From assembly GCA_028564925.1 (NCBI GenBank), contig CM053026.1, positions 643,787,844-643,851,843 on the forward strand: a DNA stretch of 64,000 nucleotides, read 5' to 3'. Both the position numbers and the translations under genes were made by a program. The notes under the pieces are model-generated. The model searched no databases. It saw only the letters and a list, made by a program, of their open reading frames with translations, and had not been told where the DNA came from. Numbering within the stretch: position 1 is the stretch's first letter; every line of letters begins with the position of its first letter. Positions 21,984-32,532 of this stretch are shown piece by piece. This DNA comes from Lithobates sylvaticus. Taxonomy: Eukaryota; Chordata; Amphibia; Anura; Ranidae.

Positions 21984-21989
21984 AATAAA
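21984..21989 (+). terminator. AATAAA signal, right arm of foldback copy 1
   Basis: GTGCAATAAAATATTT lies about 330 bases after the right-facing TATA box. The mirrored signal in the left arm is at 21237-21242 on the minus strand. Copy 2 has the pair at 33519-33524 (minus) and 34205-34210 (plus), and copy 3 at 46109-46114 (minus) and 47353-47358 (plus). Confidence 0.5.
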
Positions 21990-22692
21990 ATATTTTTAAA
22001 AAATTGTGTGTGTTTTTTTTTATTTACACTTTACACCTTAGGTGAATGGGTAGGGGTACATCGTACCCCATACTCATTCACATAGGGTGCGGGGCCGGGA
22101 TCTCCCGGATTCCGATAAGCCCCCCGCCCGTAGACCCCGACAACCAACGGCCAGGGTTGTCGGGAAGAGGCCCTTGTCCTCATCAACATGGGGACAAGGT
22201 GCTTTGGGGTGGGGGGGGGCGCACGGCCCCCTTTTTCCCAGGGCACCCCCCCATGTTGAGGGCACGCGGCCTGGTACGGCTCAGGGGGGGGGCTCGCTCG
22301 TCTCCACCCCTTTCCTGGCCTGCCGGGCTGCGTGCTCGGATAAGGGTCTGAGATGGATTTGGGGGGGACCCCCACGCCGTTTTTTCGGCGTGGGGATTCC
22401 CTTTAAATCCATACCAGGTGACGGGGCAAGCGCGGCGGCATTCACTGCCTTCGCTAGCCCCGTCTACCTGCAGTTACGTTCTAAATGAATGGACTGCTCC
22501 GTGTGTGGGCAAGTCCGTTCATTTTCAAAAGTCCCGCAGACTTTTTCCCGCGGATTGTCCGCCGGAGAAGTCCGGACGTGTGTGGGCAAGTCACACGCTC
22601 GGAAAGTCCGGCGAAGCCCCGCTGGAAAGTCCGGCGGTTTGTCCGCCAGACTGGGTCCGGCGGACAAAGTCCGAACGTGTGTACGCTGCATT

Positions 22693-23096
22693 AGGGTGTG
22701 TAGTTTTATCCACCTGTTTCCTATTCCATGATAAAGATATCCTCCATGAAAGTAAAGGTATACTCTGCATACAACAAGCTTCCAGCGGATGATTCAATAA
22801 CCTGCTAATAACATTCACCCAGCTGAATGTTCCGAGTGGGGATGAGTCACTGGTTGTTAGGATGTAGGAGGGCGCAGACTCCCAAACAACTAGGAACCCT
22901 GAGTATGAAGCTGTTAGATTTAGCAGTGGCAATAATACTGCTGCTAAATGCTTCACTTTATACTGCGACTGCAGATTCGCTTGGCCAAACACCCATTTGT
23001 TCAGCTGTGTGCACAGGAATCTCTAAAGGCTGTGCACAGTGTACAGTTCTGTGGTCTCCCTCATAATATTTTCAAATGTTCCCATTCTATAGTGTC
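22693..23096. other. No gene seen
   Basis: No element ends, domains or splice pair recognised. Confidence 0.35.
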
Positions 23097-23524
23097 ATGC
23101 CCCCTACACACGAGCAGATTTTCCGTCGGAAAAAACTTGGATGTTTTTTTTCGACGGAATTCCACTCAAGCTTGACTTGCATGCACACGATCACACAAAA
23201 GTTCTCTGAACTTTCGACTGTCAAGAACGCGGTGACGTACAACGCTAAGACAAGCCGAGAAAATGAAGTTCAATGCTTCCGAGCATGCGTCAAATTGTTT
23301 CCGAGCATGCGTAGGAATTTTGCGTGTCGGAATTGCTACAGACGATCGGAATTTTCAATCTGAACTTTTTCCGACCGAAAAATTCAGAACATGCTCTCAA
23401 ACTTTTGCTTGCGGAAATTCGGCCAGCAAAAGTCCGATGGAGTATACACACAGTCACATTTTCCGATGAAAAGCTCTCATCTGTCTTTTGCTGGCCGAAA
23501 TTTGGATCGTGTGTACGCGGCATT
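23097..23524. mobile_element. TIR element of the TACACACG group
   Basis: The ends ATGCCCCCTACACACGAGC and CGTGTGTACGCGGCATT are inverted, and the inside is rich in TTTTCCGTCGGAAAA-type palindromes. A further partial element lies at 23595-23710, between GCCCCATACACACGG and ACCGTGTGTATGC. Non-coding. Confidence 0.65.
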
Positions 23525-23825
23525 AGTCTATTTCCTCTGTTTGTGAATGTTCTTTAACTCTAATGGTCAAATTTTCCTAAAACTATTTTCTCTGAAGCCC
23601 CATACACACGGTCGGATTTTTGCATGGATTCTGTCCGATCAGACAATGTTGTTGAAAAATCAGACCGTGTGTATGCACCATCGGACAGTGTACGTCGGAT
23701 TTTACGTTCCCTGACAAAAGGCAAATAAAAACTGACATTGCAGACATATTACAAACATTTCCGATATTATTTGTTACTTTTGCGTAAATGATAAGACACA
23801 GCTAATTTTTTTTATATATATAGAC

Positions 23826-24414
23826 CCTTAAAGCGGGATTCCGCCGAAATATGCATTTTTTTTTCCCCCTAACATAGTTTACTAAAGACATTAAGAAGAT
23901 GTCACTTACCTGTTGTAGTTCTTTTCCCCACCGATCGCCTATTCCGTCTGTTTGGATAACTTTAAAAAATTCTTGATGGACGATTCCATTATGCTTGTGG
24001 GCATTAGAAACCCACAAGCATTTACTTCCGGGATGCGGTGAATGCTGTGCTCCCAGCATTTACCGCTCGATCCCGCGCATGCTCACTTCGCTCAGCGAGC
24101 AGCGCCGTAAAATTTCTGGTTGCCATCACAACGGCGCGTCTTCCGGCCGAAATCTCTCGAGATTTCGTGCTGACGGCGTCCCCCGTGGCTTCATGGGAAG
24201 AATGCAAAACAGCTCCCAGAGGTCATTGCGGAGCCGGGGGACAGCCGAAAACATGCCTACTCCCATGGGAGGACAGACCGGAAGCCAGAGGAAAAATCAC
24301 TACTGTAAGTTAAATATTATTTTTTTTTTTTTTTTTAATGGTCATTTGTGCATCAGCATTGGCAACTACTTTGAATAAGATGAAACTGTATTTTAGAGTA
24401 CCAAACCACTTTAA
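23826..24414. mobile_element. Repeat E, copy with TTAAAG ends
   Basis: The ends CTTAAAGCGGGATTCCG and ACCACTTTAAG are inverted. Near the left end CACTTACCTG gives a minus-strand donor-like CAGGTAAGTG, and near the right end CTACTGTAAGTTA gives a plus-strand one. The GC-rich middle (24050-24290) has short frames on both strands with no domain. Confidence 0.6.
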
Positions 24415-24580
24415 GAGCAATACTCATTTGCCACTTCATTTGCCACTAAGTGGTTAAATGCTCCAACATCTTTTCACATAACCATTGGCTAATATGAAAC
24501 TCAAGAATGTACATGCTATTGTAAAATGACAATGGAAACTTACATCCTCCTTGCTCATCTATACTTAAACACTTCACACT

Positions 24581-24985
24581 AATGCCCTGTACACACAATA
24601 GGATTTTCCGACAACAATTGTTGGATGTGAGCTTGTTGTCTGAAAGTCTGACCGTGTGTAGGCTCTATAGAACATTTGTTGTCGGAATTTCCGCCAACAA
24701 ATGTTTGAGAGCAGGTTGTCAAATTTTCTGACAACAAAACTTATTGTCGGAAATTCCGATTGTGTGTACATAAGTCCGATGCACAAAAGTCCACGCATGC
24801 TCGGAATCAAGCAGAAGAGCCGCATCGGCTATTGAACTTCATTTCTTTCGTCTGCGTTCTTGACGTTCAGAATGTCCGACATTTGTGTGATCGTGTGTAT
24901 GCAAGACAAGTTTGAGCCAACATTCTTCGGAAAAAAAAATAGACGGTTTTGTTGTCGGAAAATCCTATCGTGTGTACAGGGCATT
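24581..24985. mobile_element. TIR element of the TACACAC group
   Basis: The 405-bp element has ends AATGCCCTGTACACACAATA and TATCGTGTGTACAGGGCATT. ACAACAATTGTTG and similar short palindromes fill the interior. It is the best-preserved pair of ends in this group. Confidence 0.75.
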
Positions 24986-25010
24986 AAGCCAGTACCAAAA
25001 ATACACACTG

Positions 25011-25310
25011 AGGGAGATTTACTAAAACTGGAGCACTTGGAATCTGGTGCAGCTGTGCATAATAGCCAATCAGCTTTTAAATTCAGCTTGTTCAGTTAAT
25101 CTTTGACTGAAAAACCTGGAAGCTCTTTGGTTCTTATTCCGCCTGTATTGAATTGTAGTGTAACTGTACTGTCTGCCCTCATATTGTAAAGCGCTGCGCA
25201 AACTGTTGAAGCTATATAAAGCCTGTATAATAATAAAATAATGATACAATGCACTGCTACACCAGATTCTGTGTGCACCAGTTTTAGTAATTCTCCCCCA
25301 CTGTGCATTC
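25011..25310 (+). repeat. Small TIR repeat split by an L2-like LINE tail
   Basis: ATTTACTAAAACTGGAGCAC (25017) is inverted at the right end (GTGCACCAGTTTTAGTAATT). Between the arms, about 25125-25243, is the 3' end of an L2-type LINE: TGTAAAGCGCTGCGCAAAC, GCTATATAAAG and an ATA-rich tail. The LINE tail therefore inserted later. Confidence 0.65.
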
Positions 25311-25502
25311 ACAGCTAAGCTTTGGTGATGTGAACACCAATGATAAGTGTTGCATTACATCGACATCTAGTGGTAATTTTTTATATCGCATTTGTGTTAC
25401 CAAACTATTTATTTTTTTATTGTGAAAATGAGATTCCAGGGATTATACAAAAAATGAACATATGAAACTTCATGCTATTATGTTATCATTATGTATAGTA
25501 AT

Positions 25503-25611
<109 letters not shown>

Positions 25612-26187
25612 TAGTTTATTTATTATTTTAAAGAATAAACAATACTTTTAACAATTAATTTACAACTGTCCTCAAGGCAAATATTATACAAAAACTGCCA
25701 AAGAATGCAGTTATATATTAATTAAAAATACTAAGTAAGGGACAATTGAGATACTGGCGGTTACTGTTTAGAGTTTGCATTGATTATTGTTCACTTAATA
25801 TTTTCTTGTGTTTCTTTTTTTTCTTTACATATGTGACTATTTGGGTCAGACAATGTGTTTTTTTCTTTGTTTTTCCTCTGTACATGTGAAAAAATTTAAT
25901 AAACCGATTGTAATAATAAAAATATTAAGTCCATCTGTCTGTGGCTGCTTCTTTAGTTTGACTTTAATAAATGCATGTTTCTATGTATAGTTCCTAATAA
26001 CGGAAAATTCCTATCAAAATACTTACCGTAATTTTCCTTTCCTGATGGACTCCATGGCAGCCAACGTGTGGGTTTAGTCCCGCCTCCACTACCCTATAGG
26101 ACGTTACTCCCATAAATCTTTGCTCCCTGCCAGAGGCCGTGTTCGGTAACTATCCTACTCCAGCCATTTGGGAGGGAACTCCGGCTG

Positions 26188-26281
26188 CCATGGAGTCCAT
26201 CAGGAAAGGAAAATTACGGTAAGTATTTTGATAGGAATTTTCCGTTTTCCTGACAGACTCCATGGCAGCCAACGTGTGGGA
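26188..26281. repeat. DIRS internal complementary region (circle junction)
   Basis: 26188-26246 is the reverse complement of 25997-26061, and 26247-26281 is the reverse complement of the element's right tip at 31634-31668. The two meet at GTT. In DIRS1 biology this block templates joining of the ends of the replication intermediate into a circle. Confidence 0.85.
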
Positions 26282-26332
26282 AATAACTCGCCATACACAC
26301 CCGGGTGGGCAAAATGCTGAACAAACAAAGAT

Positions 26333-27330
26333 TTATTTGACACCGTCAATTGACAAAACTTTAGCACCAAAATCAACTGAAGACAGAGCCGCTGGCTCAA
26401 CACAGTAGTGTGACATAAAAGTATGGATTGACGACCAAGACGCCGCTCTGCATATCACATCGGGAGCTACATGGCGCGAGGCTGCCCACGAAGTTGAGAG
26501 ACTTCTGGTTGAGTGTGCTGTCACCGCCTGAGGAGGAGCCAAGCCCTTCTCCTTATACGCCCACTGGATCGCTTGAACTATCCAAGCAGCAATAGATCTG
26601 ACTGATGCTCGGGAGCCCTTGTGTTTTCCATAGAACAGGACGAACAGATAGTCCGACTGGCGGAATGAGGCTGTAACTTCCAAGTATTGTTTCAGGGAAC
26701 CCCCAACATCCAGAGGGTGAACATCTGAGACTCCAGTGGACCTGAAGGTGGGTAGAGAAATTTCTTGATTCTGGTGAAAAACTGAGGTGACTTTAGGGTT
26801 TGACCCTAACATCGGAACCAGAACCACTCTGTCTGGAAAGAAGGTTAGGAAAGGTTCTTTGGCTCCTAGAACCTGGATTTCAGACACCCTCTTTGCCGAG
26901 GTGACGGCCACTAAAAAAGCGGTTTTTAACGTAAGCTCTCTGACAGAAAGCGACTTGTCCAGATGAGAGAAAAAGTCCAAAACAAGAGGCAAATCCCATT
27001 TAGGGAATCTTGGCTTCCTTTGGGGTCTCAATCTCATTGCCCCTTTGAAAAATTGTTGGATAAGGGCATGTTTGGCCCATGACACTCCCGTGAAGGCGGA
27101 AATAGCTGACACCTGAACACGAAGGGAACTGACCGGCAAAGGTAGGTCCAAACCTGACTGCAGAAAACTTAGGATGTCCTGAACTGCCGGGGAACCACAT
27201 GAATTGGCTCTGGAAGACATATGGGACGAAAATCTTGCCCAGATCCGCTCATATACTTTGTTGGTGCTACGCCTCCTTGCACTCAGGAGGGTGGGAATAG
27301 CCTCCTTGGGACACCCTAGTGCCTCCAACC
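26333..27330 (-). CDS. DIRS tyrosine recombinase (fossil element)
   Basis: The frame stays open far upstream (to 29098), but the part over the RT-coding region shows no domain and is probably not a distinct product. The recombinase proper starts near LLSARRRSTNKVYERIW. Catalytic features are VTSAKRVSEIQVLGA (first Arg), TAHSTRSLSTSWA (His-x-x-Arg) and FMSHYCVEP (candidate Tyr). It inserts the circular DNA form. The similarity to the relic at 13490-14800 supports one family. Part of a fossil element. Confidence 0.85.
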
Positions 27331-29343
27331 TTCCCCTCTCAAGAACCAGGCCTTCAACTGTAGGTGACCTGGACACGGGTGGAGGATCGTGCCCTGGGAG
27401 AGCAGGTCCCGACGGGTCGGAAGAGGAACTGGGTCCCGGAAGCTGAGCAGAGACAGGAGAGGAAACCACGGTCTGTTGGGCCAGTGTGGGATTATAGCCA
27501 CCATCTCCACTTCCTCCCATCTGAGTCTCCTCAGGAATTGAAAGATGATCGGAGTCGGAGGGAAGGCATAGGCTGTGCGGAACCACCAGCGCTCCGTTAG
27601 TGCATCCACCCCGTAGGCTTGTGGATCCCTGAACCGCGAGTAGTATCTCGCCAGCTTCCTGTTGTACTGGGAGGCAAAGAGATCCACTTCTGGAGAGATC
27701 CCTAGGGATACCACCCAACTGAACACCTCCTCGTGCAGAGCCCACTCGTTGTTGTCCAGCTGCACCCTTGAGAGAAAGTCCGCTTGGACGTTGAGAACCC
27801 CGGGAACATAGGTTGCCGTCAAGTTGGCCAGATTCCTCTGTGCCCAACGCATGATAGGTTCCACTTCTGCCAGTAGGGAACGACTCCTGGTGCCCCCTTG
27901 TTTCCTTATGTAGGCAACAGCTGTTGTGTTGTCCAATCTGAGAACAACCGACTCTCCCGATATTAGATGAGGGAAGGCCACCAGAGCTAGGAAGGCTGCA
28001 CGCAACTCCAGGACGTTCGAGACTATCCCTCGAGAGGGAAAGTCCCAAGTGCCCTGAGCCACCTCCATCAGACAATGGGCCCCCAAACCTCTGTTGCTGG
28101 CATCTGATGTTACTGTTATCCACCTGATCGGAAGAAGAGAATGGCAATTCAGCAGGTTCTCTCGCTGAAGCCACCAGAAGAGGGAACTCCTCATGACTTG
28201 AGTGACACGAATTGTCTGGACTTTGTCTCCCGACCACTGGAGAAGAAAACCCTTCTGAAAAGGACGCATTCTCCATTGTGCCCACTTCACCATCGGTATT
28301 GTGGACACCATGGTGCCTATGACCTTCAGGCAATACCGAGTGCTGAGATGAGGAGAGGCGAGAGCCAGGTGGATCCTGTCTCGCACTATTCTGACCTTTT
28401 CCTCGGGCAGAGAGATGGTACCTCTCACCGTGTTGAAGAATGCTCCCAGGAACACGAGATACTGTGAAGGTTCCAGCTGGCTTTTTTCCGTATTCAGGAG
28501 CCATCCGAACTCCTTGAGCGTTGAGATGGTCTGATCTCTGTGATCTACTAGACAACTTCTGTCCTGAGCCAACAAGAGTAGATCGTCCAAGTAGTGATGG
28601 ATCCGGATTTTTCTGAACCTTAGCAGAGCTACGATTGCTAGTAGGACCTTCGAGAAGGTACGTGGAGAAGTGGACAGACCGAAGGGAAGGCAAGTGAATT
28701 GTAAATGAACCTGGTCTATGGAGAACCGCAGGAACTGTTGGAAGTCTGTTGCGACGGGCACGTGGAAGTAGGCGTCTTTTAGGTCTATGGAGACCATCCA
28801 ATCCCCTGGCTGTACTGACTGTTGGATTGTGGCCAGGGTCTCCATCTTGAGCCTCTCCTTCATTATGAAGCGGTTCAGATATGTCAGGTCTATTACGGGT
28901 CTCCACGCCCCGCTCTTCTTCTGGACTAAGAAAAGAGGGGAATATATTCCCATACCACGTTGCTCGACTGGCACGGGAATAGCTGCGCCTTGTTCCAATA
29001 AAGATTTTACGTAGGTTGAAAGTATCATCCTTTTTCCTTCTGATGTTGGAATGGATGTGGGGACACACCTGCACTTGGGGACCCTGCTGAACGTCCAAGT
29101 GTGTCCTGAGGAAACCGTCCTGACGGTCCAGAAATCCTGGATTGAGGCCACCCAGACGTGCCGAAAAAGGAGCAGGCGAGCTCCCACCCGGTCCGTCTGG
29201 ACGGGCTCGCTCTCAAAAGGACTTGGCCGGTTGTTTCTCACCCGACAAACTGCTTTTTGTAGCTTTTTTGAAAGATGACTGCCTGGACCTCCAAGACCTG
29301 GAGAATTCCTTCCCGGGTCTGTAACTGCGTGCCTCCCTGGCAC
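27316..29343 (-). CDS. DIRS reverse transcriptase, RNase H and methylase-like ORF (fossil element)
   Basis: The 675-residue frame shows reverse transcriptase with GAWRPVIDLTYLN, WMVSIDLKDAYFHVPV and the catalytic box HHYLDDLLLLA. RNase H follows, with VTSDASNRGLGAH, LRLDNTTAVAYI and NVQADFLSRV. The C-terminal part, PEVDLFASQYNRKL through FPPTPIIFQFL and IIPHWPNRPWFPLL, is the domain that in DIRS elements has been compared to adenine-N6 methylases. The frame overlaps the recombinase frame. Part of a fossil element. Confidence 0.9.
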   Translation of the reverse strand: MPGRHAVTDPGRNSPGLGGPGSHLSKKLQKAVCRVRNNRPSPFESEPVQTDRVGARLLLFRHVWVASIQDFWTVRTVSSGHTWTFSRVPKCRCVPTSIPTSEGKRMILSTYVKSLLEQGAAIPVPVEQRGMGIYSPLFLVQKKSGAWRPVIDLTYLNRFIMKERLKMETLATIQQSVQPGDWMVSIDLKDAYFHVPVATDFQQFLRFSIDQVHLQFTCLPFGLSTSPRTFSKVLLAIVALLRFRKIRIHHYLDDLLLLAQDRSCLVDHRDQTISTLKEFGWLLNTEKSQLEPSQYLVFLGAFFNTVRGTISLPEEKVRIVRDRIHLALASPHLSTRYCLKVIGTMVSTIPMVKWAQWRMRPFQKGFLLQWSGDKVQTIRVTQVMRSSLFWWLQRENLLNCHSLLPIRWITVTSDASNRGLGAHCLMEVAQGTWDFPSRGIVSNVLELRAAFLALVAFPHLISGESVVLRLDNTTAVAYIRKQGGTRSRSLLAEVEPIMRWAQRNLANLTATYVPGVLNVQADFLSRVQLDNNEWALHEEVFSWVVSLGISPEVDLFASQYNRKLARYYSRFRDPQAYGVDALTERWWFRTAYAFPPTPIIFQFLRRLRWEEVEMVAIIPHWPNRPWFPLLSLLSFRDPVPLPTRRDLLSQGTILHPCPGHLQLKAWFLRGEGWRH

Positions 29344-30640
29344 GGTCTTGACCTTGCTTCCTTGGAAACGAACCTCTGGGATTTTGTTGGCGCCTGTCTT
29401 GGGGAAGGAACCCAGACTTACCGCCCGTGGCCCGAGTTATAGCACTATCCAACCTATTCCCAAACAAAGACGAACCGTCAAAGGGGATCCGGCACCAAAC
29501 CTGCTTAGATGCCGGGTCGGCCAGCCAAGGACGGAGCCACAGGGCACGCTTGGCAGTCACAGAGGATAGCATAACTCGAGACAAGAGACGAATAATGTCA
29601 ATTGAGGCCTCCCCCAAGAAAGCCGAGGCCAGCCTCAGCTCCTGTATAGGAGAACTCCTGGCTAGCTCTTCTGAGACACCCCTGAGTGTCTCGTCGACAC
29701 TGTCGGACCAGACCTCCATCGCTCTAGACAAGGCCGCCAGAGCCAGGGCTGGTTTACAGGCCGTGCCAGCCATAAGGTAGACCCGCTTCAGGTCAGAATC
29801 AATCCTCCTGTCTAGAGCGTCCTTGAAGGAGACCGTGTCCTCTAAGGGAAGGGTCACATGTCTGACCAACCGCATTACTGCCGCATCCACTAGGGGGGGT
29901 GATTCCAGCTGTTTTACCTCTTCTTCTCTGAATGGGTACAGCTTCTGAATTTTTGGCAGGAGAGAGTTCTTCTTCTCTACCTTTCCCCATTCTTCCGTAA
30001 TAACCTCTCCTAGTTCTGACAGAAAGGGAAAACTGATCCGCTCCTTCTTTAATTGTTTGAAAAACTTTCTCTGCTTCGCTGGAGCCGTCACCGGCTCTTC
30101 CCAATTCAAGGTTTCCTTGATGGCTTTGACCAAAGGAGGGAGCAGAGCAAAATCAAAACCGGAACCAGCCACATCTTCCTCAGATTCACTATCGGAGAGA
30201 TCCGCGGATGGATGGCTTGGTAACGAGGCTTCCCAAGTATCTTGAACCTGGGTATCCCTCACAGGAGATCTGGGCGACTCTACAGGAGATACATGAGGGG
30301 CTTCCAGCTCCTTTAAGCTGTCCTTGACCATCTTCTCCACCATAGACTTTAACTGTTGGCCAGAGTCAGTCCTTTCTCCAGTCGCCTTTACATAACAGGC
30401 ATCACAAAGGGACTTGTCCCTAGGGACTTGAGCCCTACACCCCCAGCATGACCCCTCAGAATGGCTGGGGCGAGTCGTAGAAGAGCGGGATGGTTCCCGG
30501 CTACGGTGACTGGATCTCGCAGAAGAACCGTGGTGTCTAGATCTGGAAGAGGAGTGCCGGCGGGATTTTGATGAACCGCTCCCTTTATGCGAACTCCGGT
30601 GTTGAGTAGACCTGGAAGGGCTGAAAGAAAAGACAGATCC
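29213..30640 (-). CDS. DIRS Gag-like ORF1 (fossil element)
   Basis: An open frame whose visible methionine-led part is 29213-30343 (376 residues) continues upstream without a stop to about 30640. The upstream part is Arg/Ser-rich and ends in a possible zinc ribbon, C-W-G-C then, ten residues on, C-D-A-C. The body has an acidic stretch (DLSDSESEEDVAGS) and a helical-looking region with AVMRLVRHVTLP. The C-terminus is basic and Arg/Ser/Gly-rich, likely nucleic-acid binding. In DIRS elements ORF1 is regarded as Gag-like. It overlaps the next frame. Part of a fossil element. Confidence 0.7.
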   Translation of the reverse strand, partial: GSVFSFSPSRSTQHRSSHKGSGSSKSRRHSSSRSRHHGSSARSSHRSREPSRSSTTRPSHSEGSCWGCRAQVPRDKSLCDACYVKATGERTDSGQQLKSMVEKMVKDSLKELEAPHVSPVESPRSPVRDTQVQDTWEASLPSHPSADLSDSESEEDVAGSGFDFALLPPLVKAIKETLNWEEPVTAPAKQRKFFKQLKKERISFPFLSELGEVITEEWGKVEKKNSLLPKIQKLYPFREEEVKQLESPPLVDAAVMRLVRHVTLPLEDTVSFKDALDRRIDSDLKRVYLMAGTACKPALALAALSRAMEVWSDSVDETLRGVSEELARSSPIQELRLASAFLGEASIDIIRLLSRVMLSSVTAKRALWLRPWLADPASKQVWCRIPFDGSSLFGNRLDSAITRATGGKSGFLPQDRRQQNPRGSFPRKQGQDRAREARSYRPGKEFSRSWRSRQSSFKKATKSSLSGEKQPAKSF

Positions 30641-30790
30641 ACCGTGTCAGCGGAACATCACCTATGATGATGTTCCACCCTCCCCCCTCCCCCAGCAGGC
30701 ACCCCAGGGAATGCCCCCCCCAAAATACCTGCTGCGAGAGGGCTGGCCACTAGCAGGCGGTGACGGCACAAGTGGTCCGGGAAGGTCCAT
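30641..30790 (-). other. Possible short intron in the DIRS ORF1 leader
   Basis: On the minus strand an ATG at about 30790 opens a short frame that reaches AGCAG followed by GTATTTTG, and TTTTCTTTCAG precedes the Arg/Ser-rich part of ORF1. These fit a small spliceosomal intron of about 100 bases. Introns have been reported in other DIRS1-like elements. The donor is only moderate, so this is an inference. Confidence 0.4.
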
Positions 30791-31668
30791 TATGCTGCAA
30801 TCAGAATTGACCCAAATCAAAAACTAGAAAAAAACAGCAACACAAAGACAGCAGAGCAGACCACCGAGGATTCCCTACCTTTTGTAGCAAAAACGGGCTC
30901 TCTGGAGTGCTTCTGCAGACTTACAGGCATTCCAGAGACTGAAAGCTGTCTTTCCCTTTTAAATCTGCCGCCTATCGTGACGTCATCAGCGCGACGGCCA
31001 CGATGCTAGTGCGCATGCGCGAATACCGCTACGCGCATGCGCGAACCAAGCCTCGTTCTCGCGCTGGCTCTGCGCATGCGCAGAACGACCGCGCGGCGAA
31101 CGAGGAAGGGACTCGGCGGCTGGAACGCACAAGGAACCAGCCGCCATGATGACCAGACACACCGCACCAGCGGTGTATGGGGACACAGAATCAGGAAAGG
31201 CACAAAACAACACTGCCACAAACAACAGAAACAGGCTGCCATGCAGAACTCACCCCTCCTGTGAACGATCGTTTGGCCGAAGGTAGGAAAGACTTACATG
31301 CCGGACTTTGTAGGGGGAAACAGTCACCTGCTAGTAGCCAGGATTAACGACCATAACGCGGTTCTGCCTTGTCAGTGACCAGGAACACACCTCTTCAGCG
31401 CCTCTTCCATATGCCCCTTTCCATACTCCGCTAGTAGCCAGAGCTTATTGGAAATGTGCGACTCCCAGTCGCTCGGCCAGTCCGTATCACAGGGGGGAAC
31501 GATAATCTTCAGGTAGAAAAGACATAGTATAGGTCCTTCGGAGGAGGACAAAAAAAGAACACGGCCTCTGGCAGGGAGCAAAGATTTATGGGAGTAACGT
31601 CCTATAGGGTAGTGGAGGCGGGACTAAACCCACACGTTGGCTGCCATGGAGTCTGTCAGGAAAATATA

Positions 31669-32172
31669 CATTCATGGGGCAGCCATATGTTCTCATTACA
31701 TACAGTATACAGGCTTTTCTTACTGTTTTCTTAACTATTCCTTCTTACAATGCAAGTCTATGAGTCAATTTACTCAATGCAAATAATTCATTGCCTATGT
31801 GGCTAATATATTATATTGCAGCTTACCAATCCTGTAAAGCGTTTGTTAACCTCCCAAAAAATGGATCCTGTCCCTTTTAAAGCATGTTATACAGCACAGT
31901 GCTTGTGCTGTGTCATTTGGCCCCCGTAACACCTGTAATACCTGGCTGATCCTGCCTGGCTATGCCCTCCCCTCTGTAAACTGACCAGGGTGTATCATGC
32001 CTGCTTAACCCCTAAACCATGGTCTGTTTACTGCCTCCGTCATCCACAGCCCCCCTGTCCTCCTATGTGCTCCTGTGTCCTCCTCCCCACTCCCCCTCCC
32101 CTCCCTGTGTGCCCCTATGCCAGTGCCAGTCCCCTCTGCTCCTGCTGCTTTCATAACTTTTAAAATGTTATC
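31669..32172. other. No gene seen
   Basis: A pyrimidine-rich piece at 32040-32150 (CCTCC and CCCCT words) sits next to the following MITE. No exon or element support. Confidence 0.35.
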
Positions 32173-32175
32173 TAA

Positions 32176-32532
32176 GGCTGCATTCACACCTGGGCGTTTT
32201 GTAGCTTGAAGCCTGAAGCTACAAAAGCTAGAGGGGAAAAAATACATTATTCTCTATGGAGATGGTTCACATCTCCACTCCAAAACGCCTGAAGCCCTAC
32301 GCCTGAAGCTCAAACAAGTTCCGGACCCTTTTTTGTCGCGCGAATCGGGCAGATTTGGACGTTTTTATTCTTTTTACATTGGTGACCTTTTGCTCTGCAG
32401 AAAATTCGCGGCAAAACGCGGTAAAAAACGCCGCGAATCGCGGTAAAAAAACGCCGCAAATCGCGGTAAAAAACGCCGCGAAAAAACGCCGCAATTCGCG
32501 CGATTTTCTGCCTGAAAGGTGTGAATGCAGCC
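32176..32532. mobile_element. PIF/Harbinger-like MITE with TAA duplications
   Basis: The 357-bp element has ends GGCTGCATTCACACCT and AGGTGTGAATGCAGCC and is flanked by TAA on both sides (32173-32175 and 32533-32535). The right half holds a short tandem repeat based on AAAAACGCCGCGAATCGCGGT, 32400-32500. Non-coding. Confidence 0.85.

Larger units (their letters stand above)
20483..22692. mobile_element. 2.2-kb palindromic foldback element, copy 1
   Basis: Two arms of about 1.1 kb are inverted copies around a centre near 21628 (ATGTCACAGTCCC and GGGACTGTGACAT). The outermost ends, ATGCCGCGTACACAC and GTGTGTACGCTGCAT, belong to the miniature TIR family seen elsewhere in the window. Each arm carries, from the centre outward, a TATA box, a (GAA)n/(TTC)n tract within a GC-rich piece, an AATAAA signal, then a GC-rich region with small palindromes such as GGGGTACATCGTACCCC. 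There is no recognisable transposase. A second copy is at 32975-34951 and a more distant one at about 45553-47570. The role is unknown; it may be a large non-autonomous transposon. Confidence 0.8.
25997..31668 (-). mobile_element. DIRS1-like tyrosine-recombinase retrotransposon
   Basis: This 5.7-kb element reads on the minus strand. The right end (31557-31668) is inverted at the left (about 26040-26150) over about 108 bp, sharing CTGCCATGGAGTC, CCCACACGTTGGC and GGACGTTACTCCC. An internal complementary region at 26188-26281 holds the complement of the left end joined to the complement of the right end, which is the DIRS1 signature. The coding part gives a Gag-like frame, RT-RNase H-methylase-like, and an overlapping tyrosine recombinase. 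No target duplication is seen. It looks nearly whole and young, with at most a few breaks. Fossil. Confidence 0.9.

Noticed and set aside
21226-21985. Lys- or Glu-rich and Ser-rich frames in the foldback arms
   Set aside because: They come from (GAA)n/(TTC)n tracts read in different frames. The transcription signals are worth noting, but I cannot support a protein.
20716-22375. Pro/Gly/Arg-rich frames in the GC-rich outer arms (also 32999-33424 and 34296-34652)
   Set aside because: Mirror-image frames on both strands with GC-driven composition and no domain.
24038-24313. Frames in the GC-rich middle of a repeat E copy
   Set aside because: Overlapping on both strands within a non-coding repeat.
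27331-29098. Upstream extension of the DIRS recombinase frame over the RT region
   Set aside because: No domain there; the RT frame on the same strand explains the sequence.
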